Below are positions 23,601 through 33,458 of a stretch of DNA of 64,000 nt, piece after piece. The stretch covers positions 284,132 through 348,131 of the forward strand of contig NMRB01000037.1 in NCBI GenBank assembly GCA_002633025.1, in the 5' to 3' direction. The stretch's first letter is position 1; every line of letters begins with the position of its first letter. The position numbers were made by a program, and so were the translations under genes. The notes under the pieces are model-generated. The model ran no database searches. It was not told where the DNA came from and saw nothing but the letters and a program-made list of their open reading frames with translations. Source of the DNA: Notospermus geniculatus. Taxonomy: Eukaryota > Nemertea > Pilidiophora > Heteronemertea > Lineidae.

Positions 23601-25340
23601 CACCGACGTTTCCCAACCAAACCAATTAGGACTTCAATACTGATGATAGACACTAAGGGCGGTATGCACCAAGCGAAGATTATCTTCAAGTTGAGCCACA
23701 ACTTTTCCATTGTCAGATCATGCCCTGGCAAACCTGAACAATGGAATTAAGTTGTGGCTCAACCTGAGTTCAAGATAATCTTCGTTTGGTGCATACGGCC
23801 CTAAAAGGCCATTTTGGTATCGACTGTACAATACAACTGGACTCACCTTGGTGGGACTTCTGCGTTTCTCTGGTGAAGGGGTAGGGGTTCTAACATCAGG
23901 CAGTCTCTCCACGACATGCTTGCTACCACTATACACAGCTGTGTGGCTGATCTTACCCTCAGCAACTCTCAACACCTTACATCTGTAATACGGTAAGCAG
24001 ATTTTCATTACATGTAGGAGTTTCTTACCAATGTCTTAGAACCTTGTGTCAAATATATCAGAGTTACCATCAGGCTCCATTTAGAGTTACTAGTCTCTAC
24101 TCACAAAGGGACGGTGCAACTACATGTAATCGGCAGTCTTGCAGACCGTGAAGTACACTTCCCTACATAGACAACACACTATACTCATCAAGGACATGGC
24201 ACAAGGATTGCACACCACATGGACAATCCAGCATGGACTTATCAGAGGGCACCAAGCACTACAGACACAGAGATTTGGACACCACACATGCTGACTGTCC
24301 ACTTGCAGATAATTAAATCCTCATCTGGTATTCCAAGCTAACGACTAGCATGACCTTAATTCACAGGCATTTTTCTTGTACCTGGCGTTGTAACCTCGGA
24401 ATTGTCGCTGGATTTCAATAGCAGCAGAACTACGGGCTTCATCACTATCTTTATTTTCTCTGATGAGTGTCTGAAGAAAAGAAATTTCCTTATGACATGT
24501 GACTCCAGCCTCAGAAATTCGGATAAATTTATGGGTTCCTGTGACACAGTTCTGACTGACTGAACCACAACAATATGCCTCAAGTTACTTCCCCTTTTTT
24601 TGGTTTCAGATCTGCTGTATCATGTCAATATGATTACCTGTCTGAGAGCCTTGGGGGCAGAGGCCAACTTCAGATCTCGAGCAACAGATCCCTCTGAAAA
24701 AGATATCAAACATCGGCATAGGACTAGGCTAGCTGAAGTGAATTGACTGCTACTTTAGGCCCTCTACAGTGGGGCCTAAAAACTCCTTCGACCATATTCT
24801 AGAAGCGTCCTTAACTCTAAGGTTTACCTTTAGCTATTGTTTGCAGGGCAGAATACAAAAACTTTAAGTGGACCTTGGAGTTAAGGAAGCTTCTAGAATA
24901 CGGGCCCTTGTCTCTTACTTCAGGGCTCGAAAAATCACATGCCCGAATGCCCACAGGCAACCTGTTCAACCACCTGGGCAACAAAAACCAATTTTCAGCA
25001 AAATACAACATGCCCGACCGGGCAACTCTTATTTGGATTCCACTCAAAAAATAAATATAATCAAACATGTTAAAGTAAATTTCCAACCAAACCAAGGGAT
25101 TCGGGCATCCATCAAGATGAGCTGGGCATCTAAAAACCTGAAAACTGAAAGTGAAAAGACAGGTTGCCCGACTGGGCATGTAGGCTCCAGATAATTTTTC
25201 AAGCCCTGTACTAGGCTATGAATTACCGATAGGCAACATTCCTCAAACTCACGAGCAAAGGGGTTTCAAGAGGCAAACTCACCTGGCAAATCAGCATCTG
25301 CAAGTATTTGCTTGACTTCCTTTTCTGATACAGTTGCCAT
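17618..25340 (-). CDS. MFI: MFI (C11orf65) homologue, 13 coding exons
   Basis: Exons (minus strand): 25340-25283, 24693-24638, 24470-24382, 23982-23847, 23546-23431, about 22998-22752, 21904-21758, 21428-21272, 20696-20563, 20172-20108, 20009-19839, 19698-19643, and 17763-17618 (TAG stop). Homology to human C11orf65/MFI is clear from exon 7 on: INPNEARLLDAAAGIHVKFR, then FPPNIYYKIFTHR, WENNGWRLVSD, KIQWMQKM, WEVDELLEWTTSLNYD and GWKEIAT. Human MFI is reported to interact with mitochondrial fission factor. Two IQ motifs are visible: IQRQFRGYNAR (exon 3) and VIQQAWRKHI (exons 6-7), suggesting calmodulin-like light-chain binding. Exons 1-5 extend upstream of the human start. All junction phases agree except exon 5 to 6, which is out by one base in my reading: a sequencing error, an unseen small exon or a wrong acceptor. 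Introns hold a SINE and several MITEs. Confidence 0.9.
17994..18034 (+). ncRNA. Hammerhead-ribozyme-like motif, copy 1
   Basis: CTGAGGA, a GACCCC-GGTT-GGGGTT stem-loop, GAA, and AATTT-GTG-AAATT followed by C. This matches the order CUGANGA / stem II / GAA / stem III / UH of a hammerhead core, with one extra A before stem II and no convincing stem I. It may be a decayed retroelement end; activity is not implied. A second copy lies at 18215-18257. Confidence 0.35.
18215..18257 (+). ncRNA. Hammerhead-ribozyme-like motif, copy 2
   Basis: Same layout as 17994-18034 with a fully paired stem II (GACCCC-GCTT-GGGGTC) and stem III AATTT-GTG-AAATT. The surrounding sequence (tgccTGAGG...ggcgacccttc) is shared between the copies, so the motif is part of a dispersed repeat. 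Confidence 0.35.
20876..21162 (+). mobile_element. tRNA-derived SINE, plus orientation
   Basis: The head resembles a tRNA gene, with A-box-like ggtggtgtagtggtttggg and B-box-like gggttcgaatcctactgg. The body follows (gtctctttgcctcactggcc) and the tail is ttagtttgggttta-like in reverse (aaacccaaactttaactttt). It lies inside an MFI intron. Related copies are at 32403-32575 (minus) and 53685-54697 (minus, interrupted). Confidence 0.85.
22004..22345. mobile_element. MITE with CAGGGTTTCCGNCAG termini and 5-bp target duplication
   Basis: CAGTGTTTCCGCCAGAGG at the left and CCTGACGGAAACCCTG at the right are inverted. GTGCC flanks directly on both sides. The interior is a homopolymer-rich low-complexity run. 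Same terminal family as 56647-56946. Confidence 0.8.
22526..22714. repeat. 189-bp palindrome made of two opposed hammerhead-like repeats
   Basis: The sequence from 22526 (gaagtcaacttccaaatttt) is mirrored to 22714 (aaattttggaagttgacttc) around ttttctggaattcc-type arms near 22620. Each arm carries ctgaggaagaccccggttgg or its near complement. It lies in an MFI intron. Confidence 0.8.
23657..23801. mobile_element. 145-bp hairpin MITE with GGGCNGTATGCACCAAGCG termini
   Basis: Arms gcaccaagcgaagattatct and agataatcttcgtttggtgc pair, then gttgagccacaactt pairs with aagttgtggctcaac, leaving a loop of about 50 bases. It lies in an MFI intron. Confidence 0.8.
24789..24907. mobile_element. Hairpin MITE, third copy of the TCTAGAAGC family
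   Basis: Arms accatattctagaagcgtcc and cttctagaatacgggccc enclose the shared core ctattgtttgcagggcagaa. It lies in MFI intron 1. Confidence 0.75.
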
Positions 25341-25917
25341 AGTAACTGCACCTGCGGCGAGGCAAGTAGAGATTATTTCTAATCTAGGGCAAGCAGGTCT
25401 TATGGGTTTTCCTGATATTGTACAGAACAGGTAGGCCTACCCAACCGTATGAAAGCCTACAAGTTCAAGTAGCCTAGCATGCTAGCTCATGAGCTGCATG
25501 CATGCATTGCAATGCACGCACCTGCACCATTCACTCACACTGCACTGCTCATGTGCTGAGCTGCTGACTGAGGGTTTGTTTACATCGTTTCCAAGGCGGC
25601 TTCGGTGGGAATTCAAGGGGTCGCAACCTTAAAAATAAGTCTGCAGTATCTATACACAGTTATTAACGTTTAGCAGTTGCTATAAAGCTTATCACTGAAC
25701 CCAACACAGAGCAATTGATCAGAAATAACCAGTTTCAGCCACACGAAATGTCACAGAAAACCTGTCCCTCCGACATTTTTGTTGTTGGCGTGAGTGATTC
25801 TTTTTCCGCGGCTGCCGTGAAGACGCCGTGCGCGATTCGTCTGCTTCTATGGCCGTCCGGGTATCAGATCGTTTCGTTACACGGCCTTTTTGTTAAGTCA
25901 GTGGCAGTGCGTTACAT
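25341..25917. other. MFI 5' flank and start of a non-genic interval
   Basis: This is the upstream region of the MFI start codon. It contains an alternating gcatgcatgcattgcaatgc stretch near 25495-25520. I see no TATA box I would trust and no coding exon. It leads into the transposon cluster at 25919-28170. Confidence 0.5.
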
Positions 25918-25918
25918 A

Positions 25919-26417
25919 GGTCGCACTAATTTGCGTCCAGCAGCGACCAACTGCGTCCAGTTGCGTCCAACGCTATAAAACACTAATTTTATCAATACAA
26001 ATGTTCAAATTTCATTTTTAAATTGTAATTCTCCACATTATCTCATCAGAATTAATCAGACAAATCTGAATTAATGACATCTGGACGAGAATAAAAACTC
26101 GCAAAGTCGGCCTTCCGCGATTGTGATTCCTCAGGCCGTCGCGGCCATATTGGTAGAGTCTATCCCAAACGACGGTAACAACAAAATGGCCGCCGGCGTC
26201 TGGACGCAAAATTAAAATCAACAAATCATGAAAATGAGCATGATGAGTGATTGGAAACGTTCCAAATACATGAAATACATTTCAGGAACATTTGATTGAC
26301 TCCTGCCCACACTCACAAATATTGATATGGTCACTTTTATTGCTAGAAATTACTTTTTTATGCCGTTGGACGCTACTGGACGCAACTGGTCGCAGTTGGA
26401 CGCAATTTAGTGCGACC
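25919..26417. mobile_element. 499-bp MITE with GGTCGCACTAAWTTGCG termini
   Basis: Inverted ends GGTCGCACTAATTTGCGTCC...GGACGCAATTTAGTGCGACC continue as repeated gcgaccaactgcgtcc units. It sits inside an array of cgtttcgttacac repeats (about 25868-26500). Confidence 0.8.
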
Positions 26418-27208
26418 CGCGTTACATTGTTTGGTCGTTTCGTTACACGGGTTTGGACATTTCGTTACATGTGTTTGGTCGTTTCGTTACACGCTTTCGC
26501 TTCCGAATTTAATGCCTTCTAACTTGAATTCATGATTTTTTCTTATTGCCTGTTGTGTGAAACGTGATACTAATAGACCATGTACACTGTTCATTTTTTT
26601 CATGAAACCAACAGAGTGGGATAGCTGGTTCCCGCGACGGCCCTATAGTTACCGTCGTTCCGCCGTTTCGCTATTGCAAAAGGCCGGCGGTCTGAAGTAA
26701 GATCAGTCATTCAATGTTCAAGTAGGCCTAAATATCTGTTTACTGAAAAGAAATTGGCAAACGAATTTGGTAATGGATTCTTCCGCCTGGATTCCGCCTG
26801 GATTAGATAAGTTTTTGAAGAATGCAAGCAGAGAGGTTGGGGAGAAGTGATGGACTTTGAAATATAAATGATCTCTGTCAAATTTTGAAATGCTGAAGTC
26901 ACTCGCGATGTAGAAGCGCGCCAGAGAATTCGGCGGGAAGCACGTGTTCGGCATGTTCGGGGCGCGATCTTGAGGGACTAAAATCGTGGAAGGCGGAGCG
27001 GCTGGGTAGGGAAGGAATTTGAGTGAGAAACCAATGGGAAATGGAACCGAATGAAATAAGGAAAGATTCGTTGAAGTTATCGCTTTTAATTTGAATCGTG
27101 AATCGCAAACCGCAAAGGACAAGTCGTACGAAAAATAGGCCCCTCAGTCTAGCTGAATCAATGCGCCCAGAATAGCCAGATTCCTGCAAATCGATAAAAT
27201 GGCATAAG

Positions 27209-28170
27209 TTGCGCTTCCACTACAAAAAAAGCCGCTCTTGTTCTGCTTCCATTACAGAATTGCCGGGTTTAATAAGTCCGGTTCTATTAAGTGCGGATCT
27301 ATTTAGTTTGGATCATTCTGCATAATGCATCGTGTAGAAATCGCTAACCTCTTCCTACACTCTGCAGCAAGCAACCAGATTCCGTGTTCAACGCTTTAGG
27401 ATTTTCTCGTGCGACCAATCAGAAGCCTCGGTTCTCATGCGGTAATTTATTCAGTACGAGTGCGCCGTTCAACTTCGTTGCGAACAACACTAACCTGCTG
27501 GTACATAATTGACTTCCCACTGCCAGTCCTACAACAGAATAACAAATAATCTCCATCGAGTATTGCCTCCGCGGCTTCTTTTTGAGTACTTGTAAGTCCT
27601 TGCACGGAGACTTTGCATTCGAATGAAGTTTCATCGAGCCCGCCATCTTGTCATCATAACCGAGCTGCCGATGCAAGCTCTGCCGTGATTGGTTGCTATT
27701 TTTTGAACCGGGGAAATCCTTGAACTCGGAATGTGGTCTGCTTGCGTGAAGGTCAAGGGAGGAGAAGCCGAGTCTTGACCTGAACTCAGTGAAGATGGTT
27801 TGGATAGGCCATGCACAGTCGCAAGCGACCGTGGAGCCAGCTGTAGCCGAGCATAATACTACAAATACATCCGGTGTTATTGCCATTCCACTACAAAATT
27901 TATCCGCATCTAGATTCGGAGTATGATCGGCTATGCTATCCGAACTAAATAGATCCGCACTTAATAGAACCGGACTTTTTAAACCCGGCAATTCTGTAAT
28001 GGAAGCAGAATAAGAGCGGACAAATACCGGCTTTTTTGTAGTGGAAGCGCAACTCGAACTAAATAGATCCGCACTTAATAGAACCGGACTTATTAAACAC
28101 GGCTATTCTGTAATGGAAGCAGTAAGAGCGGAGTCCGACAAATACCGGCTTTTTTGTAGTGGAAGCGCAA
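27209..28170. mobile_element. 962-bp inverted-repeat element with TTGCGCTTCCACTAC termini
   Basis: The left arm (ttgcgcttccactac, then attgccgggtttaataagtc) is the reverse complement of the right arm. The right arm is present twice in tandem (about 27940-28052 and 28053-28170). The middle, about 600 bp, has no recognisable protein. Confidence 0.8.
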
Positions 28171-28404
28171 TTATTATCTATCCTAATATCAGCCCCTAAC
28201 ACACATTGCAAGTGACACTCACTTCAATAATAATATCAACGACGCCCTCACAACTCACTCCAAAACATACGGCGGTAATCAAAACAAATACAACCTGTGC
28301 CCGCCGGGCAGCAAATATTTTTTTCCCAACCAATAGATTCCCAACCAGTTTGAGTATATCCATTACGAAATGAAATTTACGAAGTGAATGGTGGGTTAAT
28401 GGTT

Positions 28405-28411
<7 letters not shown>

Positions 28412-28435
<24 letters not shown>

Positions 28436-28441
28436 GGTTAG
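28412..28441 (+). repeat. Short interstitial TTAGGG telomere-like run
   Basis: gggttagggttagggttagg: about four TTAGGG units, flanked by degenerate variants (gttagtgttggg, gattaggattaaaattagga) to about 28500. TTAGGG is the metazoan telomere repeat. Confidence 0.85.
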
Positions 28442-29299
28442 TGTTGGGAGTAGTATGAGGATTAGGATTAAAATTAGGATTAGGATTAGCTTTTGCTATT
28501 ATAGGTTAGGGAAAAAAGTTGGTCGTAATGGATATATCAGTTGGGAAAAAAAAATTCGCCGCCGGGCATTATTTTTCGCATGTTAAGAACTCCTTATGTG
28601 ACCTTGGCGCATGATTACTTGACCTAGCCCATAGCATACATTGTCCGTATGAATCGAATTTAATAGGTCAATTTTTATCGCATTGATCTGGTCTGCCGTA
28701 CTTGATCTGGTAGGTTACTACAGTGCCTGACTGAAGACACAGCTGTTTACGGACCTTGGCGTGAAATCCGTAAGTAGGCCCTACATGTAAATACATTTCA
28801 GGGTCATTCTCTGATTTACCCTCACTCGATCGAGCACTCGATATCCCATCGATCTTAGTTAGCCTATAGTGAGCCAGTGAGTTGAGTTTGTCTCTGACCG
28901 ATTTCTTCAGTGTAGCCTACACTGTATGCGATCGAATGGAGACTAGGGCGTAGCCGCATAGCAACTCCGCTAGCGCTAGCGGAGTTTCTATGCGACCACC
29001 CGTGATCTCCAACCTCGAAGCAACGAAGAAAAACACCGAAGCACAACGGGGAGGAGACTGGTTCCCGCCTTCGCCACGCTCATTGTGGAACGGACAGTAA
29101 CGCGGGAGTGGAGCGGCAAAGATAGGATCACCAGTCTTCACAGCTGGTCAGTTCTGCAGTCAGGACATCCCCGGATACCATCCACACAGTTCCAGTTCAT
29201 CGCCATCTTCTGCACCTCGTCAGGGAAAGGTATGGGCTCTATAGATATTTTTTTCTTTAATAGATCTGCTCGTCTCTGGAAGTGCTGCAACAAAGAAGA

Positions 29300-30673
29300 A
29301 TGAAGCAGTCGTTGAAGATCGAATCCCCGCCACCAAAACTGAAGTTCACGTGGGAGATAATTCTGTACCTTATCTACATATCATGCAGGAATGTCTTCAT
29401 ATTCGTTCAGAGGGGGTGGTGGATGCTGAACGGGACAGCCAAGATGTTGTCCCAGGCAAAGCAAGAGGATTTTTTCGAAAAATGTGCTCACGTTCAAAGA
29501 GTCGTGTGGAGGGGGAAGGCAGGCGTGTTCTGTATCAGCAGACATAAAGATTTCATCGGTGTTAATGAACGTTTTGATAGCCCAAGATGCGTCTTAGCGG
29601 ACAATATCACTTTGTACTCCATTTCTCACTCATGTGCAACATTTGTGGAGACACCACCTGATATGGACGTCCTAAGCTCCGAGCATGCGCCTCTGGTTTA
29701 TCTGACACAATTTCACCATGCCGTCAAGACGATCACAATTCCGAACTGGGCGTTCAAGAGGCTCGCAGACGAGATTGGTGACCCGGAGCAAGCGCCGGTC
29801 ACGATACTTCCCAATACTGGACGTTGTGGTTCCACCATTTTGACTCAGATATTTGAGGCGTGTCCAGGTGTGCTGTCAATCAGCGAACCAGATGCAATAA
29901 CCAATTTTGATGTCCTCAAACGTGAACTGGACCCACAGGAATATCGGAGACTTCTTCAAAGTGCAATCAGGTTGATTTGTAAGCGTCTCACCGGGAGAAA
30001 CGTCAGGAACATCCTCGTGAAATTCCGATGCTCAAGCACCAGGCATGTCCCGGCGATCAGCGAGCTTTTCCCTCGTATACACCTCCTGTTTATGTACAGG
30101 GACAGGGTGGAGAATGTCCGATCCATGGACCAGGCCTTTTCTGGTCTCCTGGGTCCCTGGGCTTTGTACGTATTTGTGGCTTACCCGATCCTGGAGCTGA
30201 TACTCCCCAAGGCGGTCGCTAGGTGTCGCTTCTTTTGCTACGGCGACCATCCAAAAACCGCCTGGATGCGAGAGGGAGGTCACCCTTTGACAAAAGAACT
30301 GACGATTTTCTACTACATGTGCATGCACCACTGCTGGATTGTTAGGAAATGCCTCGACTTCCAGGACCAGGGAGTCGAACTCGCCGCTGTCAAATACGAC
30401 GATATCATCGCCGATCCTGAAAATGCTTGCAGGGAAATCTTCAGATATTGCGGTCTTCCCGAAAAGTTCGTCTCCCAGGCTGTCAAGGCATTGGAACAGG
30501 ATTCTCAGCGAGGATCTCGTCTAGCTCGGGGGGCGAAACAGCATCGGAAGCGGCAGAGCGTCTCCACGGAAGTGTTGGAGCTTTGCGATGAGATTTGTAG
30601 ACAGACGGATATACCGCTCTTCAGTGAGAAAGACGCGGATCTACCGCGGACAATCACCGGACAACGAAAATGA
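29300..30673 (+). CDS. PAPS-dependent sulfotransferase-like protein ST1
   Basis: Intronless 457-codon frame from ATG 29300 (A at -3) to TGA. The frame is open further up only from a GTG, which I do not use. A hydrophobic segment near the N-terminus (LYLIYISCRNVFIFV) suggests a Golgi-type membrane anchor or membrane-bound domain. The 5'-phosphosulfate loop is NTGRCGSTILTQIFEACP. The 3'-phosphate motif is MYRDRVENVRS, with Arg and Ser at the canonical 8-residue spacing. A late KYDDIIADP matches the KYEDL-type motif of the fold. The acceptor substrate is unknown; carbohydrate is a guess. It is related to, but clearly divergent from, ST2 and ST3, so it is a true paralogue. Confidence 0.85.
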   Translation: MKQSLKIESPPPKLKFTWEIILYLIYISCRNVFIFVQRGWWMLNGTAKMLSQAKQEDFFEKCAHVQRVVWRGKAGVFCISRHKDFIGVNERFDSPRCVLADNITLYSISHSCATFVETPPDMDVLSSEHAPLVYLTQFHHAVKTITIPNWAFKRLADEIGDPEQAPVTILPNTGRCGSTILTQIFEACPGVLSISEPDAITNFDVLKRELDPQEYRRLLQSAIRLICKRLTGRNVRNILVKFRCSSTRHVPAISELFPRIHLLFMYRDRVENVRSMDQAFSGLLGPWALYVFVAYPILELILPKAVARCRFFCYGDHPKTAWMREGGHPLTKELTIFYYMCMHHCWIVRKCLDFQDQGVELAAVKYDDIIADPENACREIFRYCGLPEKFVSQAVKALEQDSQRGSRLARGAKQHRKRQSVSTEVLELCDEICRQTDIPLFSEKDADLPRTITGQRK

Positions 30674-31256
30674 CGACTGACAAACAAAGACCTATAGGAC
30701 ATTTTAATTTTGCACATGGCGACACTGGAACCGTCTTTTGGAGGAATAACGCCGACAGGACTTGCCCCATTCTGAGTTAAGCAGGGTTCATTGGCACACG
30801 GATTTCGTCCGATTCAGGTCCGTAAAAAATCGATCAAATTGACTTTAGCGTTGTCGTATCCGGAAAACTAGGGGCAAACGGATTGAAAACGGACCGGATC
30901 CGTGCGCCAATGAACCCGGCTTTAATCAGTGGTTTTTTAAATGCTCGCACCCTCCGTCACCGCATTCTTCGTGCGTGGTGATGGGAGCGAGAAGAACCTC
31001 TGATATTCTTAGGATGTCTGACTTGTCCTGGAGCCTAATAGAAGAATCCAGATTAAATCGATTAAATTGTATAGTGATGTAATAATAATAATAATAATGT
31101 AAGTTCTTATATAGCGCATTTCCAGTTGACCTGCTCAATGCGCTTTACATTATTACCCCCAGCTATAGGTCTGTTCATTCCAATTGACTTTCTCCACTCC
31201 CCGGGGAGTATTACAGTCCCGGCAGCTGATTTCAGCTGCTCATGGACTAACATTCA
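30674..31256. other. Interval between ST1 and the ST2 block
   Basis: It holds the 3' flank of ST1, then the start of the duplicated block (30933), then a (TAA)n microsatellite (about 31079-31098). A tatatagcgc...gcgctttaca motif follows, also seen at 4555-4600. No gene seen. Confidence 0.6.
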
Positions 31257-32401
31257 TATCCCAGCCAGCCAAATATATTGGGCCAATATTGGTTAATATT
31301 GGCAAAAATATTGGGCCTATCTTGGAAGCCAATATTGGTTCAATGTTGGAAATGACCAGCCAATGTTGGCCAATATTGGCCCAATTACGTACTTGCTCAT
31401 TGGTAAAAGATTGGCCCAATATTGGCAACTGTGGCAATATTGGTAGGATATTGGATGAATATTGGCTGTATATTTTTTGGCATCCTGATATCAATATCAA
31501 TATCAATGAATCGCGTCCTGGTCCAAATGGACCTTTGCGAGTTGGTTGATATGATTTGGTGATGTTCTGATGATAAAACCCAAGATCCCACCTTGGGTTT
31601 TTACTTTGCTCCTTTTCAACCACTGAGTGGTTGAAGAGAAGCCAGGAATGGGAGACTCCTGTCGATCGAAAAAACCCTGATCAGGGGACTCTGTCAGGCC
31701 GAGTAAGCCGTAACATTCAAGTTACCATAAATAGTATGTAGGAGTCAGGCGGTTTCATTCAAATAAAACTTTTTCATATGTGTGGTGCAATATGAAGCAT
31801 CATTTCCAAAAACTTGACACCACACAAAAATAATGAGCGAGGTTTATTGTACAAAATTATGTTGTTACCATGTTGGTGATGTTCTGATGATAAAACCCAA
31901 GATCCCACCTTGGGTTTTTACTTTGCTCCTTTTCAACCACTGAGTGGTTGAAGAGAAGCCAGGAATGGGAGGAGGCAACATTCCTATAGTTTTTATTCGC
32001 CATATTTCTTATTCTACAATTAGTTATTAAGATTAGTATTAGAAGTATGTTGACGACTTTTGCACGTGATTTCGACGTCTTTTACCCACCAGTTTTACTG
32101 ACGAGTGACGAGTGACCAGTTTCAACGTCTTTGAGACGTCATTTTGCTAGCTGGGTTAGTGCCGAAATGGAGAAAACCTATAAATTATTGCCACACTTAA
32201 TGTTGGCAAGCCAATAATTGACCAATATTGGGCCAAGATTGGCAATTCTTTTGCAACAATATCGGCATTGCCAATATTTAGCCAATATTGGACCAATATT
32301 GGAAATGTTGGCCAACATTTGCCAATGTTGTCCAACATTTGCCAATGTGCCCCAATCGTTACCCAATATTGGCCCAATATTCCCTGCTGCTGGCTGGGAT
32401 A
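31257..32401. mobile_element. 1.15-kb element rich in CCAATATTGG, TIR TATCCCAGCCAGC
   Basis: Left end tatcccagccagc and right end gctggctgggata are inverted. Both arms consist of many short palindromic aatattggccaat units. The middle carries direct repeats of about 98 bp (about 31558-31655 and 31873-31970). Frames reading NIGPIL-like repeats are a by-product of the satellite. ST3's block lacks it. Confidence 0.75.
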
Positions 32402-32402
32402 G

Positions 32403-32575
32403 ACCATCACTACCAGCCAGGCACCCCTTTTACACCTGGGTGGGGTGAAGCAAGTGAGGCAAAGTGCTCAAGGTCACAAGCGAGCGTGTTTTTTTTCTTG
32501 GTCAGGACTGGGAATCGAACCCGGGACCTTCTGATTAGAAGTCCGTCTCGCTAACCCCTACACCACGCCGCTCCA
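32403..32575 (-). mobile_element. tRNA-derived SINE head, minus orientation
   Basis: The sequence ggaatcgaacccgggacctt is a complementary B-box, followed by gctaacccctacaccacgcc (complementary A-box region). It abuts the CCAATATTGG element and shares the gtgaggcaaag body with the SINE at 20876. Confidence 0.8.
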
Positions 32576-33458
32576 GTACAGTATAGCTGTTTGGTTTGTC
32601 CCTAGAATAGTTTGTGATTCATGATTTTGAATGCTGGTATAGTCATGTCGTCTGGACCTTCGTAATGTTCTGTTCTCGACATGTCATGTCGTGCCCTGGA
32701 AAAACGTGTTCGCCTCATGGCGAACGTGAAACGACCTTGATAAACCTCGTCCTTGTGTTACTATTGTATGTATCAGTGCACAACGAACAAGTAGAGCAAC
32801 CTGGACCCAGGCTTGTTAGATTTCCCGCTTCCTGGACCTCGGGAGCAGACGATATAGGAAGACGGTCACGTGAGGTCATGAGATCTGGTTCAAACAAGTG
32901 TGAGTCAACCAGACATTGATAAGTTAATGACCCAGTCGAGTGTTAGTCTGATTACTAGTATATGATCTACCCCCGTGTGTTATAGGCCTACTTCCTAGCT
33001 CGTCTCTCTTCGTAATTACTGGATATCAATGCTGGACAGCAGTGCCTACACACACGGCACGAGTAGGCCTACACACGGTACGTAGGCGAAGTTCGAGGTG
33101 AGTACGATAATAGTCTTACATGTATTTCGTACTGAGCTTTACCTCCTAAAGATCTCTGAGTCCTTTAGACAGTGCATAGTACAGCTTATTTCGTTGCTTG
33201 CATCATGCATCATGATGCTTGCATCATGCTCCAATGCTGCAATGTCCATTTACCCGACTGTGTACCGCCCCGAATGCTGCCGGTCATTTCTCACCAAGGT
33301 CTCTCACGCGGGCGTTCCCCGGGGGCGTTCTTCATAGGGTGAAGTCTGGGAAAGGGCACTGATCATGATCATCGTACCTTCCCTCAAGATTTCACAACAT
33401 CTATCGAGGAAGCTAAAGCATTTAAAGCTGACGTGTCTTTTTCTCCAGGTCGATCAGC

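Noticed and set aside
31184-31623. Frames with NIGPIL-type repeats
   Set aside because: Produced by the palindromic CCAATATTGG satellite; both strands give similar repeats and there is no protein family match I know.
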